From Pelodera strongyloides (Eukaryota; Nematoda; Chromadorea; Rhabditida; Rhabditidae), in NCBI GenBank assembly GCA_036852015.1, contig JAANDG010000427.1:1-64000 (forward strand): a stretch of DNA of 64,000 nt. The letters run 5' to 3'. The position numbers and the translations under genes are program-made. This document shows positions 23,117-34,393 of this stretch, piece after piece. The notes under the pieces were generated by a model. It made no database searches. It was not told where the DNA came from and saw nothing but the letters and a program-made list of their open reading frames with translations. Each line of letters starts with the position of its first letter. Within the stretch, counting starts at the first letter, position 1.

Positions 23117-24099
23117 TGCACCAAAAGGTGTGCATTCGAAGATGAAAAAAACGAACACAAACTCAAACAAATAATTTAATCAAGACGACTCACGAACACA
23201 TGGATCTGCAACAAATTCAGTCATATTGATATGAGACTCTTCTTCGGGCATAGTATCAGGGAGTACACTAGAAGATATTTTGCTCATTCATATTTTCAAA
23301 AATACAATGTTTCACAAAAAATTCAAAGGATGGTCTCATCTCAACCTGTCCTTTTTTCTCGGTACCAATTCGACTAATTATTTCTGGAATATGCACACTA
23401 CTATTTTTTGTTGGGTTACATCATTTTCCCTTTGCAGAGCATATTTAAAAAAGGAAACGTTCTAAGATAGCGCCATCACCATCTATTCGCATGTTAAATG
23501 AAGAAATTGTGCCTCTGCATGTTTCTGTAATTTTCGTATTATTAGGAAAGGAAAGGAAGAGAGAGACAGAAGAATTTATTTCAATCAATACCTGAAATGA
23601 TTCTGACTAGGAATATGAATACTAGAAGGCTACAAGCTACATTCAGTGAGAGGTGAGACATGCAGGGCTCGTTAGGGAGCGTAGGGCATGAGTGCGTTTT
23701 AGAATAGGGCCTAAGAGCAAACATTGTACGTTGAAGAAAAAAGCATAAAGAAATAAAACCTTTAGTATACTCTTAAAAAAACTCAAAATAAAATAAAAGA
23801 TAAGCTTTAAAAAAAGTATTGTTACAAGAAATAATCATCATTTGTCTGGTTCTTATATGGCGCTTCAATGTTGTCCACATAAAGGTTTGTGTGATAATGC
23901 TGTGCTACGTGTGCTAATTCGTTTTCTGTGGAGAATTATGTTAGTACACGTCTCATAACGATAAGAAAGGCAGCGAACGCGGAAGGTCTAATAAATCCTA
24001 AAAAAAACGGATTCCGCAAATTCGCATTCCTAGTAACAAATAAGAGCATGTATATTCGTAAAAGAGAACTCGGTTTCAAGACTTGGGTTTTATTTTATA

Positions 24100-24103
<4 letters not shown>

Positions 24104-24133
<30 letters not shown>
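24104..24133. repeat. TA microsatellite
   Basis: Alternating TA for about 28 bp. Confidence 0.9.
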
Positions 24134-24139
<6 letters not shown>

Positions 24140-24214
24140 ATAGATTTTGCTGAAATTATACACTCAACCTCAACACTCAGACTGCAACTCTCCCCCGGTG
24201 TCCATTTTTTTTCT

Positions 24215-24290
24215 ATCAATATTTCACCCTTGATCTTCATGACGGCGGTTTAGCCGAAACGTCGGTTTCAATAAGATATAAAAAGTCTTG
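24215..24290 (+). repeat. Dispersed repeat with CGAAACGTCGG core, copy B
   Basis: Contains CACCCTTGATCTTCATGACG, a short stem GGCGGTTTAGCC, then GAAACGTCGG. The block order matches copy A. The stem followed by GAAAC resembles the hammerhead-like tails of Penelope-type elements, but the CUGAUGA half of a hammerhead core is not present in recognisable form. Confidence 0.5.
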
Positions 24291-24706
24291 TCTTATCTTT
24301 ATTAGCTAGAAAGTCCTAAAACTAAAATTTCGACACGGCACAATTTCGGCATTTCAGCGCAAAGTGAACCTTTTGTTTTGTCACATTCGACTAGTGCGCA
24401 ACACACACATTTTTTCAGAAAATGGCGTAACATGTATTTGTGGAGCGCGTCCCCATCTTATACTGTTAGAACTCTAACAAACACGAATCATCGAATTAAG
24501 TGACACAAAATAAGACATAAAAACACGTCCATGTGTCAAAATTCAATTTTCTGCGCGTTTGCGTCAAAATAGGGAATTGTGATTCTTTTCTCCCCGCTCT
24601 GGTGCGTGTAACTTGATTCGTACGCAATACGGTGTCCACAATAGTACATTCGTTGAAGATCTTTGAATCCCGAATAATGCCTGTTTTTTAGAAGGATCCT
24701 GATACT

Positions 24707-24882
24707 TTAAAGCGAAATGCCGGCCCGTTTTTGAAACACATCGAGTAGACCAGCATTCTCATGCAGCTTATGCAAATGAACATGAATTCGAATAAAAAGT
24801 CGAGCTAAATTCGAGCAAATTAGCATAAATACGTAATAATTCAGTTGTCCACGATGCGTTTCAAAAACGGCCGGTTCGTTTA
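24707..24882. mobile_element. TTAA-flanked foldback MITE, copy 3 (right end lost)
   Basis: Left end TTAAAGCGAAATGCCGGCCC. The right arm TTTCAAAAACGGCCGGT runs into TCGTTTAG and lacks the terminal ATTTCGCTTTAA. Confidence 0.75.
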
Positions 24883-27540
24883 GGAGGAGGCTCACAAACT
24901 TCTTAAGGACTTCCAATAAACATGAACAATTAGATGCTTTCAAAATCATGGTGTGTGTCTACGGAGCCCGATATTGTCTCCTGCATAATCGATAGGAATA
25001 AAGAAATCCTTGGTTAAACATAAACAATGCATGCTACGGAGCCCGATATTGTCTCCTGCATAATCCCTTGGTTAAAGCACCTAATTGCCTAGCGTCTCCC
25101 TTTAAAATATTCATTTGTTCCGCTTTGGTGCATTTTCTCGGTGTTATGAATTTTTTCCTAATAGAACGATGCCTTTGTGCTTTTCTACGTAGTAACCACT
25201 TATAAGAAGCCTCTAAGAATGCTCGTGCTTTTCCCTTCCGGGTATGTATCTCTACCTATTGTAATTGGCCTAATCCACGTGCTCAAATTCTGTGCCAATC
25301 AACTTTTAAAGCTAATAACAGGAACTACTAAGCATCCCATTATGCAAAATAGAAACGGCACCAGATGCACTCTATCTTCTTATTTTATGTATTTATTGGC
25401 ATGAACGGCCCTGAATGCAGGGTGTTATACATATGTTGAACATTTGGCCGTAAACTACTGAACTAATCTTACCTCCCGAGAGTAACGCACATCGTCCAAA
25501 CATACAATCAATCAAACAATCAATTAAACCAAGAAACAAACAAAGCTTTCAACTTCCAATAATAAGATTGGAATGAACGGATCCCCTGAATGCAGCGTGT
25601 TATATGTTGAACAAGTGCCATCAGACGGGTTTGGCCAATTTATTTTGTTTGTCTGTTAATCTAAAGCTAATGACGCTCCAAGCAAGTACATGCGTGTGAG
25701 AGCACGGAAACAAATAAATTTGCGACTCATTGCATCTAGCACATGTAAACTTTGTGGCGCCCATAGAATTTGCTGTGTACCCGACGCTTTGAATGATTTT
25801 TTTATCTAGAAATCCCGCAATGTTTTGGCTTTGAAACGTAACACTGCAACTTTAAGAAACATTTTTTTAGGTATTTAGTCTTTTTATAAAGATAATTAGA
25901 AGGTAAGGATATTACGTTAAGCGTTTAAGAAGTTAAGCCATCGCAAAAATCGGAAAATCTCCGGCTGCAAATTGGCAAGTCTTTTGCTGGGCAATCTTCT
26001 AATTATAGAAAAAAATCTACACGTTTTTTTCCGCGGCAATTTGGTTGTAATCTACATTCCGGGCAAATATATCGTCTATAAAGTTTGCGAATATGTTGGA
26101 TATTTAAAAATGGAGCCAAAATATGTATTATTTATGTTGCATGCACACTGCACAGTATGCTGACGGAAATTGCGACCAAAGAACGTCCAAAATCATTTTT
26201 TACTGGTTTTGATAAGAATTTGAACCGCGGTAAAATATAAAGCGGTGTTGTACGTGGTTTGTGAAACGTTTAATAGACAACTTCATTCCCATGTATTATA
26301 TGTAGTCTGTGCCCTTCAGGCGGAGACGGGCAAAGAAAATTTGCATGAAATACATGAGAATGCAGTTTTTTACACTTCATCGATACTATTCTTCAAAGAA
26401 AAAATAAACCAATTAATTCACAAACTTCGGTCAAATCAATACCCTTTACCTCTCATAGCTAGCACTTTTAAGCTATGTATAGATATCCTTTTATATGCTC
26501 AAATCAACCTTAATCAGTACGAAATCCGTTAATCACTAGACCACGAGTAACACGTCATCCGCAAAAACAGTTACATTATGATTGTTTAGTCATTTCAAAG
26601 TTTCAAACGTGATCAATTGCTTGCATTATCCTTTTTATACCCGGAAATTTTCCGTTTGCAAATTAGGCTCACCGCTTCAACGAATCCTCACAAACCACTA
26701 AAATATCAGTAAAATGTATAGTTTTCGAAAATCCGTTATTCATCACTAGACATGTATGCACACGAAGTAAACACCCCGTAAACATTTGCAAATACGGATG
26801 TCATATTAGGCTTCTTTGTTGACTTGACACTACCAAACCTTTTTTGGAATCCTTCTTTTCGTCATTTTTTTCTTTGAAACCTTTTATATAGAACCTTTTG
26901 ATATCTTACGCTTTTGATCCTTTATCCTTAACGCTTCAAGATTCAAGATCATGAACCTTTCTTTATACTCAAGGGTCACTTAGATAGTGTTCGAAGCTTA
27001 TCGTCTATGACTTGTTCTGTAAATCTGTAGTGCTCCTGAGTACTGTAGATCATTTCAAACTCTCATATTTAATACATTGCTCCGCAAGTGTTATTCAGTG
27101 ATTATCCCTTAGTGTTAGAGTAGTCGGTCAATGAGTAAAATTTTGGATATCTTGAGACAACATTGCCGTATTCTTGAAACTAGCGACATCAGACTGCGTG
27201 AGAATAGGGGAATTTGTAGACTCTGGTCTTCAACCGAGAGAGAGAGAGGAGAGAGAGACTGGAGAGCGAGAGAGGGGCGCTGAGGAGCTAGAGCGCTCTT
27301 TTTCCGGTTGTTTGAATGATGTATGAATAGCACATTTCTGCGATCGCATACATTAATCACAAAATAATTAGCAGGCTATTATGATTCCATGAGTAATGCT
27401 CAGTATACATAAATGATAAGTACCCGTGGCTGGAGTGCAGAATCTACTTCACTTAGGCTTAGGCACAAATTGAGCGAAAATCTAATCACACAACGTTTGT
27501 GAAGAAAAAAGTAAGGGATGATTGAGAAAAAAGAGCAGAG

Positions 27541-27541
27541 A

Positions 27542-27580
<39 letters not shown>
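27541..27580. repeat. GA microsatellite
   Basis: Nearly pure GA dinucleotides. Confidence 0.9.
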
Positions 27581-27584
<4 letters not shown>

Positions 27585-27839
27585 GTGTCAAGCCAAGCAG
27601 GATGTTACACAATAAGACACGTCTCGCTGTTGAATAGATGGTTCATCTTTTTTAAATGAGTAGCGTCAAAGAAAAGATATGATCTATTCGCCCAGCAGGC
27701 AATTATCTGAACCTAAACGCTCTTTGCCCTCTGATCTTCGGGGCAAAAAGAGCTTGTCCGTGAAGCTTTTGCGGGACTCTATTATTCATTGTGCGACATG
27801 GACACTTTGTCATTGACTTATATTAGAGAAACTTTTGGG

Positions 27840-27960
27840 CACACACACTCACACACACACACCCACACACATATACACACACATACACACACACAAACAC
27901 ACACACACACACACACGCACATACACACACGCAAATACACACACGCACACATGCACACAC
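27840..27960. repeat. CA microsatellite
   Basis: About 120 bp of CACA with TATA, GCAC and AAAT interruptions. Confidence 0.92.
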
Positions 27961-29433
27961 AAATGTCTTTGAAGCCATGGACTATAGATTACTATCCGTT
28001 CTTCTTTTTTTAAGTCTATTTGAAATGAACGCTCCGTTTGCAAAAGAGCGAGTGAATAATTACATGTAAGCATGAGATATCCAGATTGTTTTTATCGCGC
28101 ATCTCAAGCAATGAACTTTCTTTCCATTAATAAATAAGCTGTGGTTTCGTTCAACTAAAACTAAAGCTTTTCTTTTGTATGAGATCGCCTTAGGCTTAGA
28201 CCTTGCCCTCTATAACTCATATTTCTTATTTCTGTGTTTCTCTTTCACTATTGTCAATTAAATGACGATTGTTTTGAATTGCTTTTCCTTATTTAATTAG
28301 ACTTTCTGAATGAAATAAGAATCGTGCTATCTATTCTAGAGCACTGCATTCCCTCTGATAAGTAGGCATTTTATTTTTATATTCAAATTCAAAGGGTATA
28401 TGCCCTCGATTACTGATGTTAGCCTCTACCTTGAAATATGGATATTTTCGATATTCTTAGTTGTCTTATTGTGATTTCTAAGTTTCTCGTATGTTTAGTT
28501 TAAGTAAGTAGTAACTAGTTAAAATTTAGAGAAAATGAACATCAAACACATTTGTGTTGATAAAAATTTCACAATGTTTTTCCTCCACTTCTTTTTATGT
28601 AATTATCCATTGAGAAAATGTGTTATTGCTATAATATCAAGCCGAATTATTTTATTATAGCGATAGGAACAAATTTGTAATATTTGGCTGATTTAGATGT
28701 CGAAGTACAAATAGTCTGGTCCAGTCAGTTTCGACTTTCGAAGTCAAATAGCAAAAAGTTTCGAAGTTGAAGTCAAGTTTCGTAGGCAAATAGCCAAAAT
28801 ACGGGGCAATGCAAATTACCCCGTATTTTATTTTTGTTTTATTTTTGGTATGCCCATAAAAATCACAATCAATGCAAAAAGTTTCCAAATAAAGCTTCCC
28901 AGAGTCTAGTTTGCTGATATTTGATAGACTTGATCGGAAGCTCCGTTCTATTCAACAGCTGGTGCACGGGCGATTTGAATTGACCCCATCCCTTTAAAAC
29001 ACAATAGCAGCTCTTTAAATAAAACACGTTTCAGTGCTCATTTGGCCTCATATCTTCAGAGTTTATCCATGGATTCTAAATTGTGCTTTGATTCTTAAAT
29101 CAGTATCGTACTACTTGGGAAATTTGCATGTGATACGCATATCCTTTGTAATTTTTGGTGCCACCTGCAAATTTCACAAAGTAGGTGCAATACTGCATTA
29201 ATTTCCCAAAAAAAATGTTTTAATCAGCTTTAGGCTGTAAACGTTGCTTGCAAATTATACTGCAACTGCTTGATTACTTTACAGTCACGCTGCGCTGCAA
29301 AACAAAGTTAAAAAAGGATTTATCTGTATTATAAAGTATTATGTACACGTGCTGTCTCCTGTTTTTAGTCATCCAGATAATCCTAAATTATTGTCTGCAG
29401 AACTTTTACGTAATGTCTGAAAAACGAGCGGCT

Positions 29434-29581
29434 TTAAAACGAAATGTTAGCCTCTTTGAAAGGCATATGAAAAGCAAATGTTCCTATAATTTTGTACGAT
29501 TGCCGTGGACGATTTTTCAAAATTAGCATATATATAGATTTGCACTATGCAAATTTTCTAAGGGGCTATCTTTCGATTTAA
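29434..29581. mobile_element. TTAA foldback MITE, second subfamily (diverged)
   Basis: Ends TTAAAACGAAATGTTAGCC and GGGGCTATCTTTCGATTTAA. The inner part has TTTTGTACGATTGCC and ACGATTTTTCAAAATTAGCA. It is a decayed relative of the palindrome at 38438-38613 and shares its right-hand TTAA with the next element. Confidence 0.7.
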
Positions 29582-29759
29582 AGCGAAATACCGGCCGGTT
29601 TTTGAAACGCATCTCAAGTACTTGCATTCCTATGCATCTATGCAACATGGGGTATAATTGGGGTCTAGTTTTATTCTAATTTTTGCTTATTTGCATATGC
29701 TGGATAAGAAAGCAGGTGTACGCAATGCGTTTCAAAAACCGGCCGGTATTTCGCTTTAA
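29578..29759. mobile_element. TTAA-flanked foldback MITE, copy 4 (well preserved)
   Basis: The ends TTAAAGCGAAATACCGGCCG and CGGCCGGTATTTCGCTTTAA are perfect inverted repeats that extend into TTTTTGAAACGCAT / ATGCGTTTCAAAAA. Confidence 0.88.
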
Positions 29760-30572
29760 AGTAAACTCTGCAAGAATCTGTACAGCCTATGTGCGATCAT
29801 TAATTACTCACTGCACAAATTGGAAACATAGACATAGTGACTTTCATTTTTTTGGATGCCTGATATAGTGATATATGTAGTGTATTGGATATTCCAAGCA
29901 AAGTATAGTTGCCCATCAACAAACTGCATATTAGCATATTTCCACAATTTACGAATATTGGGAGCGTAAGTACTCCTACAGTGTTTTGGATATTTGCATT
30001 TGCAAAACACTTCCTTTCATTTAACTAAAATCAATCAATACTCAAGGGTAATCATATCCTAATTCTAGGCCACAACTTCCGTGAACTTCCGTGAACTTTT
30101 TTGGCACTTTTCTGGCAATAATATAATAGGTGTTTTTTGGCTTTCAAATTTATCGCCGTATTCCCTTTTTGTAGTTCCTGTGTCATTTATTTTGTACATT
30201 GAATGTTGATTACGTAGCTTTGGCACGATTGTATTGCGGTTCCTGATGCTTCATTTGACTTCACGTAAGTTGAAAAGTTGAAAACTTCTTACTTCTAATG
30301 CGACAACAGAGAGAAAATACCCGAAATCACCGCGCAACGAAAGCTAGTCGAATACATGGATGGCGGACCCCTAGGGTGCGCTGGCGCACTTGAAGCGAAC
30401 TTGTGGCGCACCTGAAGCGAACTTGTGACGCACCTGAAGCGAGCTTGTGGCACACCTTAAGTTTATGTCATCATTGTCATCCTAAAATGTGTCACGCTTG
30501 CTGACAATACGAGACATTACTTCGACGTATGTACCATACATCATATGTATTATTTATTACCGCTGTATTAGT

Positions 30573-30742
30573 TTAAAGCGAAATACCGGCCGCCTTTGAA
30601 ACATACGGGTACAAGAGCATTCTTGAGCAGCTTATGCAAACAAACCTAAATTAGAATGAAAAATCGAGGTAAATTCGAGTAAATTAACACAAATCCGTCT
30701 GCCCACGATGCGTTTCAAAAACCGGCCGGTATTTCGCTTTAG
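30573..30742. mobile_element. TTAA-flanked foldback MITE, copy 5
   Basis: Left end TTAAAGCGAAATACCGGCCG; right end CCGGCCGGTATTTCGCTTTAG. The last base of the flanking tetramer differs. Confidence 0.85.
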
Positions 30743-32442
30743 TAATTAGCAGGACACGTGGTTTGTGAACTGTATTACATTTGAGATGGGTGATGGCTGT
30801 TCGTTTACATGCCTCACGCAAACTTACGTTTCACATAACTCATGTATTTGCAACGAGAGGCACATACATATTTAATGAGTGTATGACAAGAGTCGTTTCA
30901 AAAAACTGACCAACGCTCGCGATGTCCATCATAAGTGACATTTTGTCTATGACCTATCAAAAATAATGTTTATATCATCTCGGAACTTTCTAATAAATCT
31001 AAATCTGTTTACGCTTCAAGATCGGACACCTTTATACAAGCTTGATACATCGAACAGTGCCAAAGTTGGCTATGTTCCGCAAAGGCAAATTTGCTGAATG
31101 ACTATCGTCAAACACATTATGGACGTTATTTTGATACCTTGCTTTCCTCTAGGAAGTGGAATTTATCTTTAAAAAATAAACACACAACAATTTTCATGGG
31201 TCACTTCCCGCAGGGCACCACGCAAGAATGCACAATTGTAAAATTTATTATTAATATATATTCTTGAGAGGTGAAACAGAGCGTAATGCATGCGAGAATA
31301 TCTCACGAACTGCTGTGTTCTCTTCAACTACAACATTATGTATTAAAGCGTGCAACATATACTGCACTATCATGTATTATATGCTAATTGGGTCACGTCC
31401 GGGACAGAATGTTGCGTATACCACTTGTCATCCGCTTTAAAAAGTCATTGAAGGTGTGTGTTCTAAACCTGTACTTTATGTACTATATTCTGGTTTACTA
31501 TATACTCTAACTTTGCAAGGGACTTTACTAAAAATAGTGTTAATACTGTCGTCCTCGTGTGCATTTTCGCGAAAATGTGTTTTATTATTTATTTTCTTGG
31601 ATTACCTGCAAACAGATACTGAGAAAGACTTATGGAAAATCCTTTTTCATTTAGTTTTTGAATTTTAAAGGCACAAATAATAGGATCTTGTTGTTGCTAA
31701 ACCATGATATTAGATTTAGGTAATTTGGTCCCAGGAATTGTTATATTTCACGAGATAACCTTTTAGTTTGGTTTTCTATTTCAAAGTAATACCTGCATAC
31801 AATAGGTTAATGAAGTACGTTTTTGCGTTCCAAACTCTGTGTGACTTAGCCCAGATTATCGTGATCGAAAAGGATTCACTGCGATAAATTTTTGGTCATT
31901 TATCGATAAAGTACGCTAAAATCCAAATCCCAATTAATAAACTAATACCACAAAAACGGTAGAAAACCCCACGATAAGCTACCGTAGTTAAGCACATATT
32001 AGCTAACGCGAAGCACGTTCTTTGGACTGAATATCAGCTCTTAATCACAAAATCAGATTACAATATTAGGTCACAGTATTTAACAGCTTATAATATTCGT
32101 ATTGTATTAACGGTCGCGAGATAATTCAATACGGGGAATTTAACAACCTAGAGACCTAGGCAGCTGACTTGTTACGAAATGTAGTTTTGTAGTTGCGCAT
32201 AATATACTAAAAACTTTTTCACTCGATTTAATTTTCTTTATTCTCCTGGTTTTCTTCCACACTGTCGATTTTTTTCATTCTATCCCTCATTCGATTAAAG
32301 TATTGCTTATTAGAAAAGGTGTACTGCGTTAGCCTCAACGAGTTCGTGTTTGGAGTCACAAGCGTGCATACCAATACTTCGTGGCGTATCGCTTCACCTT
32401 TTTAAAGTGCTCTGGTCTTCAATCGCGAACGCCCCTTCTTTT
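30743..32442. other. Intergenic, no gene found
   Basis: AT-rich DNA without supported exons on either strand. Confidence 0.5.
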
Positions 32443-32687
32443 TGCCTCCCTACGCGGCTGGCCGGGGGCCCCCTGCGCGGTTGGCTGGGGGTGCGCTGCG
32501 CGGTTGAGCTCCCCGAGGCACCGCGCACCCAGCCGCGTAGTTTGCATACTACGCGGCTGGGTGCGCCCCCCTCTGCGCGGTACGCGGTTGACTACGCCCG
32601 CACTGGAAACTGCGCGGCTGGCTACGCGTGCACTCCAATTTGCGCGGCTGGCAGAAGGGGCGCTGCGCACCCAGGAGCGTAGCGATC
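32443..32687. repeat. GC-rich cluster of TGCGCGGCTGG-type units
   Basis: An island of very high G+C in AT-rich DNA. The unit (C)TGCGCGG(C/T)TGGC recurs about eight times in both orientations, with a hairpin ACGCGGCTGGGTGCG at 32553-32567 and its complement just upstream around TTTGCATA. Frames are open only because of composition; no protein motif. Related GC islands are at 40880-41010, 49040-49150 and 49500-49590. Confidence 0.7.
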
Positions 32688-32860
32688 GAACCGCCGGGTT
32701 TTGAAACGTATTTCGAACAACTACACAACTAAACTTCCTTATATTGCATTCAAATGAGCATAATTACAATAAAAAAAAGTATCTCGTAGTTATTTGCATA
32801 CGCAACGTGGGAATAAAGCGCCCAGCATACGTTTCAAAACCGGACGTTATACCGCTTTAG
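32688..32860. mobile_element. Foldback element of the GCGGTAT subfamily
   Basis: Left side GGGTTTTGAAACGTATTTCG; right side ATACGTTTCAAAACCGGACG, ending GTTATACCGCTTTAG. Same architecture as the TTAA MITEs but with a GGTATAAC-type terminus. Confidence 0.6.
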
Positions 32861-34352
32861 TAGGTTTCGGCCTTGACCACCGGATGCTTATTTAGGACTC
32901 TTTCCTAGTCGTGCTGCCCCTACAGCCCACGTATAAAGTATGATTGAGAGCAAACTAGCAGAACGAAAATGGCGAATTATTTATAAATATTTGGGTCTAT
33001 GTAAATACATAGTATTGTCGTGCGTCAACTCATCCTAATAAATAAGCGAAACCCAGAAATAAATGTTTTTCATAGTAGCCAGGTACGCTGCATTACTTTG
33101 ACTTTCTTATCATGTAATACACTGACAAAACTCTGAGCGGCGAAAGGTAGGCTCGGCGACCGTAGGAAAATGCGAAAATTGGTGCAGAACCATACATTAG
33201 AATGCGCGGTCGTCCTCGCCATACCAATGTCAGCTTTTCGCGAAAAAGTGCTCAGAGCACTCGCGCGAACCACGCGAATGTCTGGCGAAGACAGAGCGAG
33301 TAGCGCCGCGAGATGTAGGCGCGCCTGTTTTTTTGTTTGCGGAGCACCATCAGAGTTTCGAGTTGTAGACTATGGCCTGCAAACCTATACCCCCTATTAG
33401 ACTATCCGTTTTCACATGTCCATGAGTTTCAAAGACGGGTAATGAGTGTCACTCTACTCTCTGCTCCTCCTCTCTCTTTCGTATGGGTGCCAGGAGACTT
33501 GACCCTTCCTATTCTGTGAGATCTTTTATTTATTTTTTTCCCGTCGATTTCATTCTTTTTCGCCACGTTTTTGTCTGATTTTGTCTGTACAGTAATTCTC
33601 TATTATATACATCCCGTGCATTCATACGCAACGTTTCCGTGTAAGCGAAAGCCATTAGCAACAAATAATTGCCAAACGTGGAAATTGGTATTTTAGATAA
33701 GTACAGTAGTATTGCTTCCTTCTTATTCATTGTACAGTTATACTAAGTTGTTTCTGTAACTTCGTACACAATGCTTCTATATCTGAATGGGAAATTATTA
33801 GTAATGGGTAATTTTAACTCGAAATGAATTATTTTCTAAACAAGAAGGAAAGTAAATCACACTCTCAGTCAGACAAAAAAACGTTAATCCTCCAAACAGT
33901 AGAGTTTAAATAATCAAAATTACTGTCAAATAAAAATGCGTTAGTTAGTTGCTGTATGTTCTCTTGGTCTTTAACCTGAACCAGGTAAAATTAGATTTTG
34001 GGGTTACAATGTATGACAAAATTTGCCTGGTTTTGCTCCCAAGTATCGAAAAATTTACCGTAACTTGGAACTACATGATAAATATCTACAGGTTTTAGCG
34101 GCAAGCCGCAAGTAGCCGCGGGACCATTTTTTTCAAGAGTCCCTGCACAGCGCATTCGCTTCTCGCTTTTGTTTATAGCATGACGCATTTTTTATAATGC
34201 GAGATTTTCTATAAAATACAAGATATCTGTCTCTATTCAGTCATACGCCAAACTAATCATGCGCTTTCGTATTTTCCTGTAAAATCAAGGTAAATGAATG
34301 AACTTAGATGTGTTTTCTTTGAAGTTTGAGAGAGGGAAACAGATAGAAAGAG

Positions 34353-34355
<3 letters not shown>

Positions 34356-34391
<36 letters not shown>
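34356..34391. repeat. GA microsatellite
   Basis: Pure GA dinucleotides. Confidence 0.9.

Positions 34392-34393
<2 letters not shown>

Larger units (their letters stand above)
18569..23251 (-). pseudogene. Choline/ethanolamine kinase, fourteen exons, disrupted by a stop and a frameshift
   Basis: Choline kinase phosphorylates choline with ATP, the first step of the CDP-choline route to phosphatidylcholine, in the cytosol. Exons, 5' to 3' on the minus strand: 23194-23251, 22785-22885, 22504-22637, 22143-22242, 21671-21771, 21470-21526, 21140-21212, 20474-20578, 20109-20216, 19831-19961, 19435-19581, 19173-19277, 18838-18928, 18569-18654. Phases agree at every junction. Diagnostic parts are ANYLGGAWE, GGLSNFLF (phosphate-binding loop), LSERGLGPKLYAVFPGGR, RFEEYI, ARIHTL, VVFCHND (catalytic HND), IDFEFANYNYRGFDLAHH (metal-binding D), SHFYWSYWS and the DRLALYY end. 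Two lesions are visible: an in-frame TAG at 19923-19925, just after the catalytic loop, and a one-base deletion in the exon at 19435-19581, after HHLAEYAFDY. Total exon length is one base short of a multiple of three, which fits a single deletion. The catalytic loop also reads HEFN where the family has EGN, but D and N are kept. The end of exon 12 is uncertain (19173 or 19198). Likely a recent pseudogene or a copy with sequencing errors. Confidence 0.85.
23252..24706. other. Intergenic upstream of choline kinase
   Basis: Should carry the choline kinase promoter on its left end. It holds a TA microsatellite at 24104-24133 and the repeat at 24215-24290. No further gene seen. Confidence 0.5.
24883..29433. 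other. Gene-poor region with microsatellites
   Basis: No splice-consistent coding segments found. It contains two similar pieces near 24955 and 25030 (both CTACGGAGCCCGATATTGTC), a half-copy of the AAGCGG repeat near 26239, a GA run at 27235-27275, a GA run at 27541-27580 and a CA tract at 27840-27960. Confidence 0.5.

Noticed and set aside
27840..27960. Possible CRISPR-like or tandem array
   Set aside because: It is a simple CA microsatellite without spacers, in a eukaryotic genome.
32350..32704. Open frames of about 110 codons on both strands in the GC island
   Set aside because: Openness on several frames is expected from GC-rich repeated units; composition is Ala/Arg/Gly-biased and no motif is visible.
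33130..33340. GC-richer open frame that might be an exon
   Set aside because: Plausible composition but no recognisable domain and no neighbouring exon in phase.
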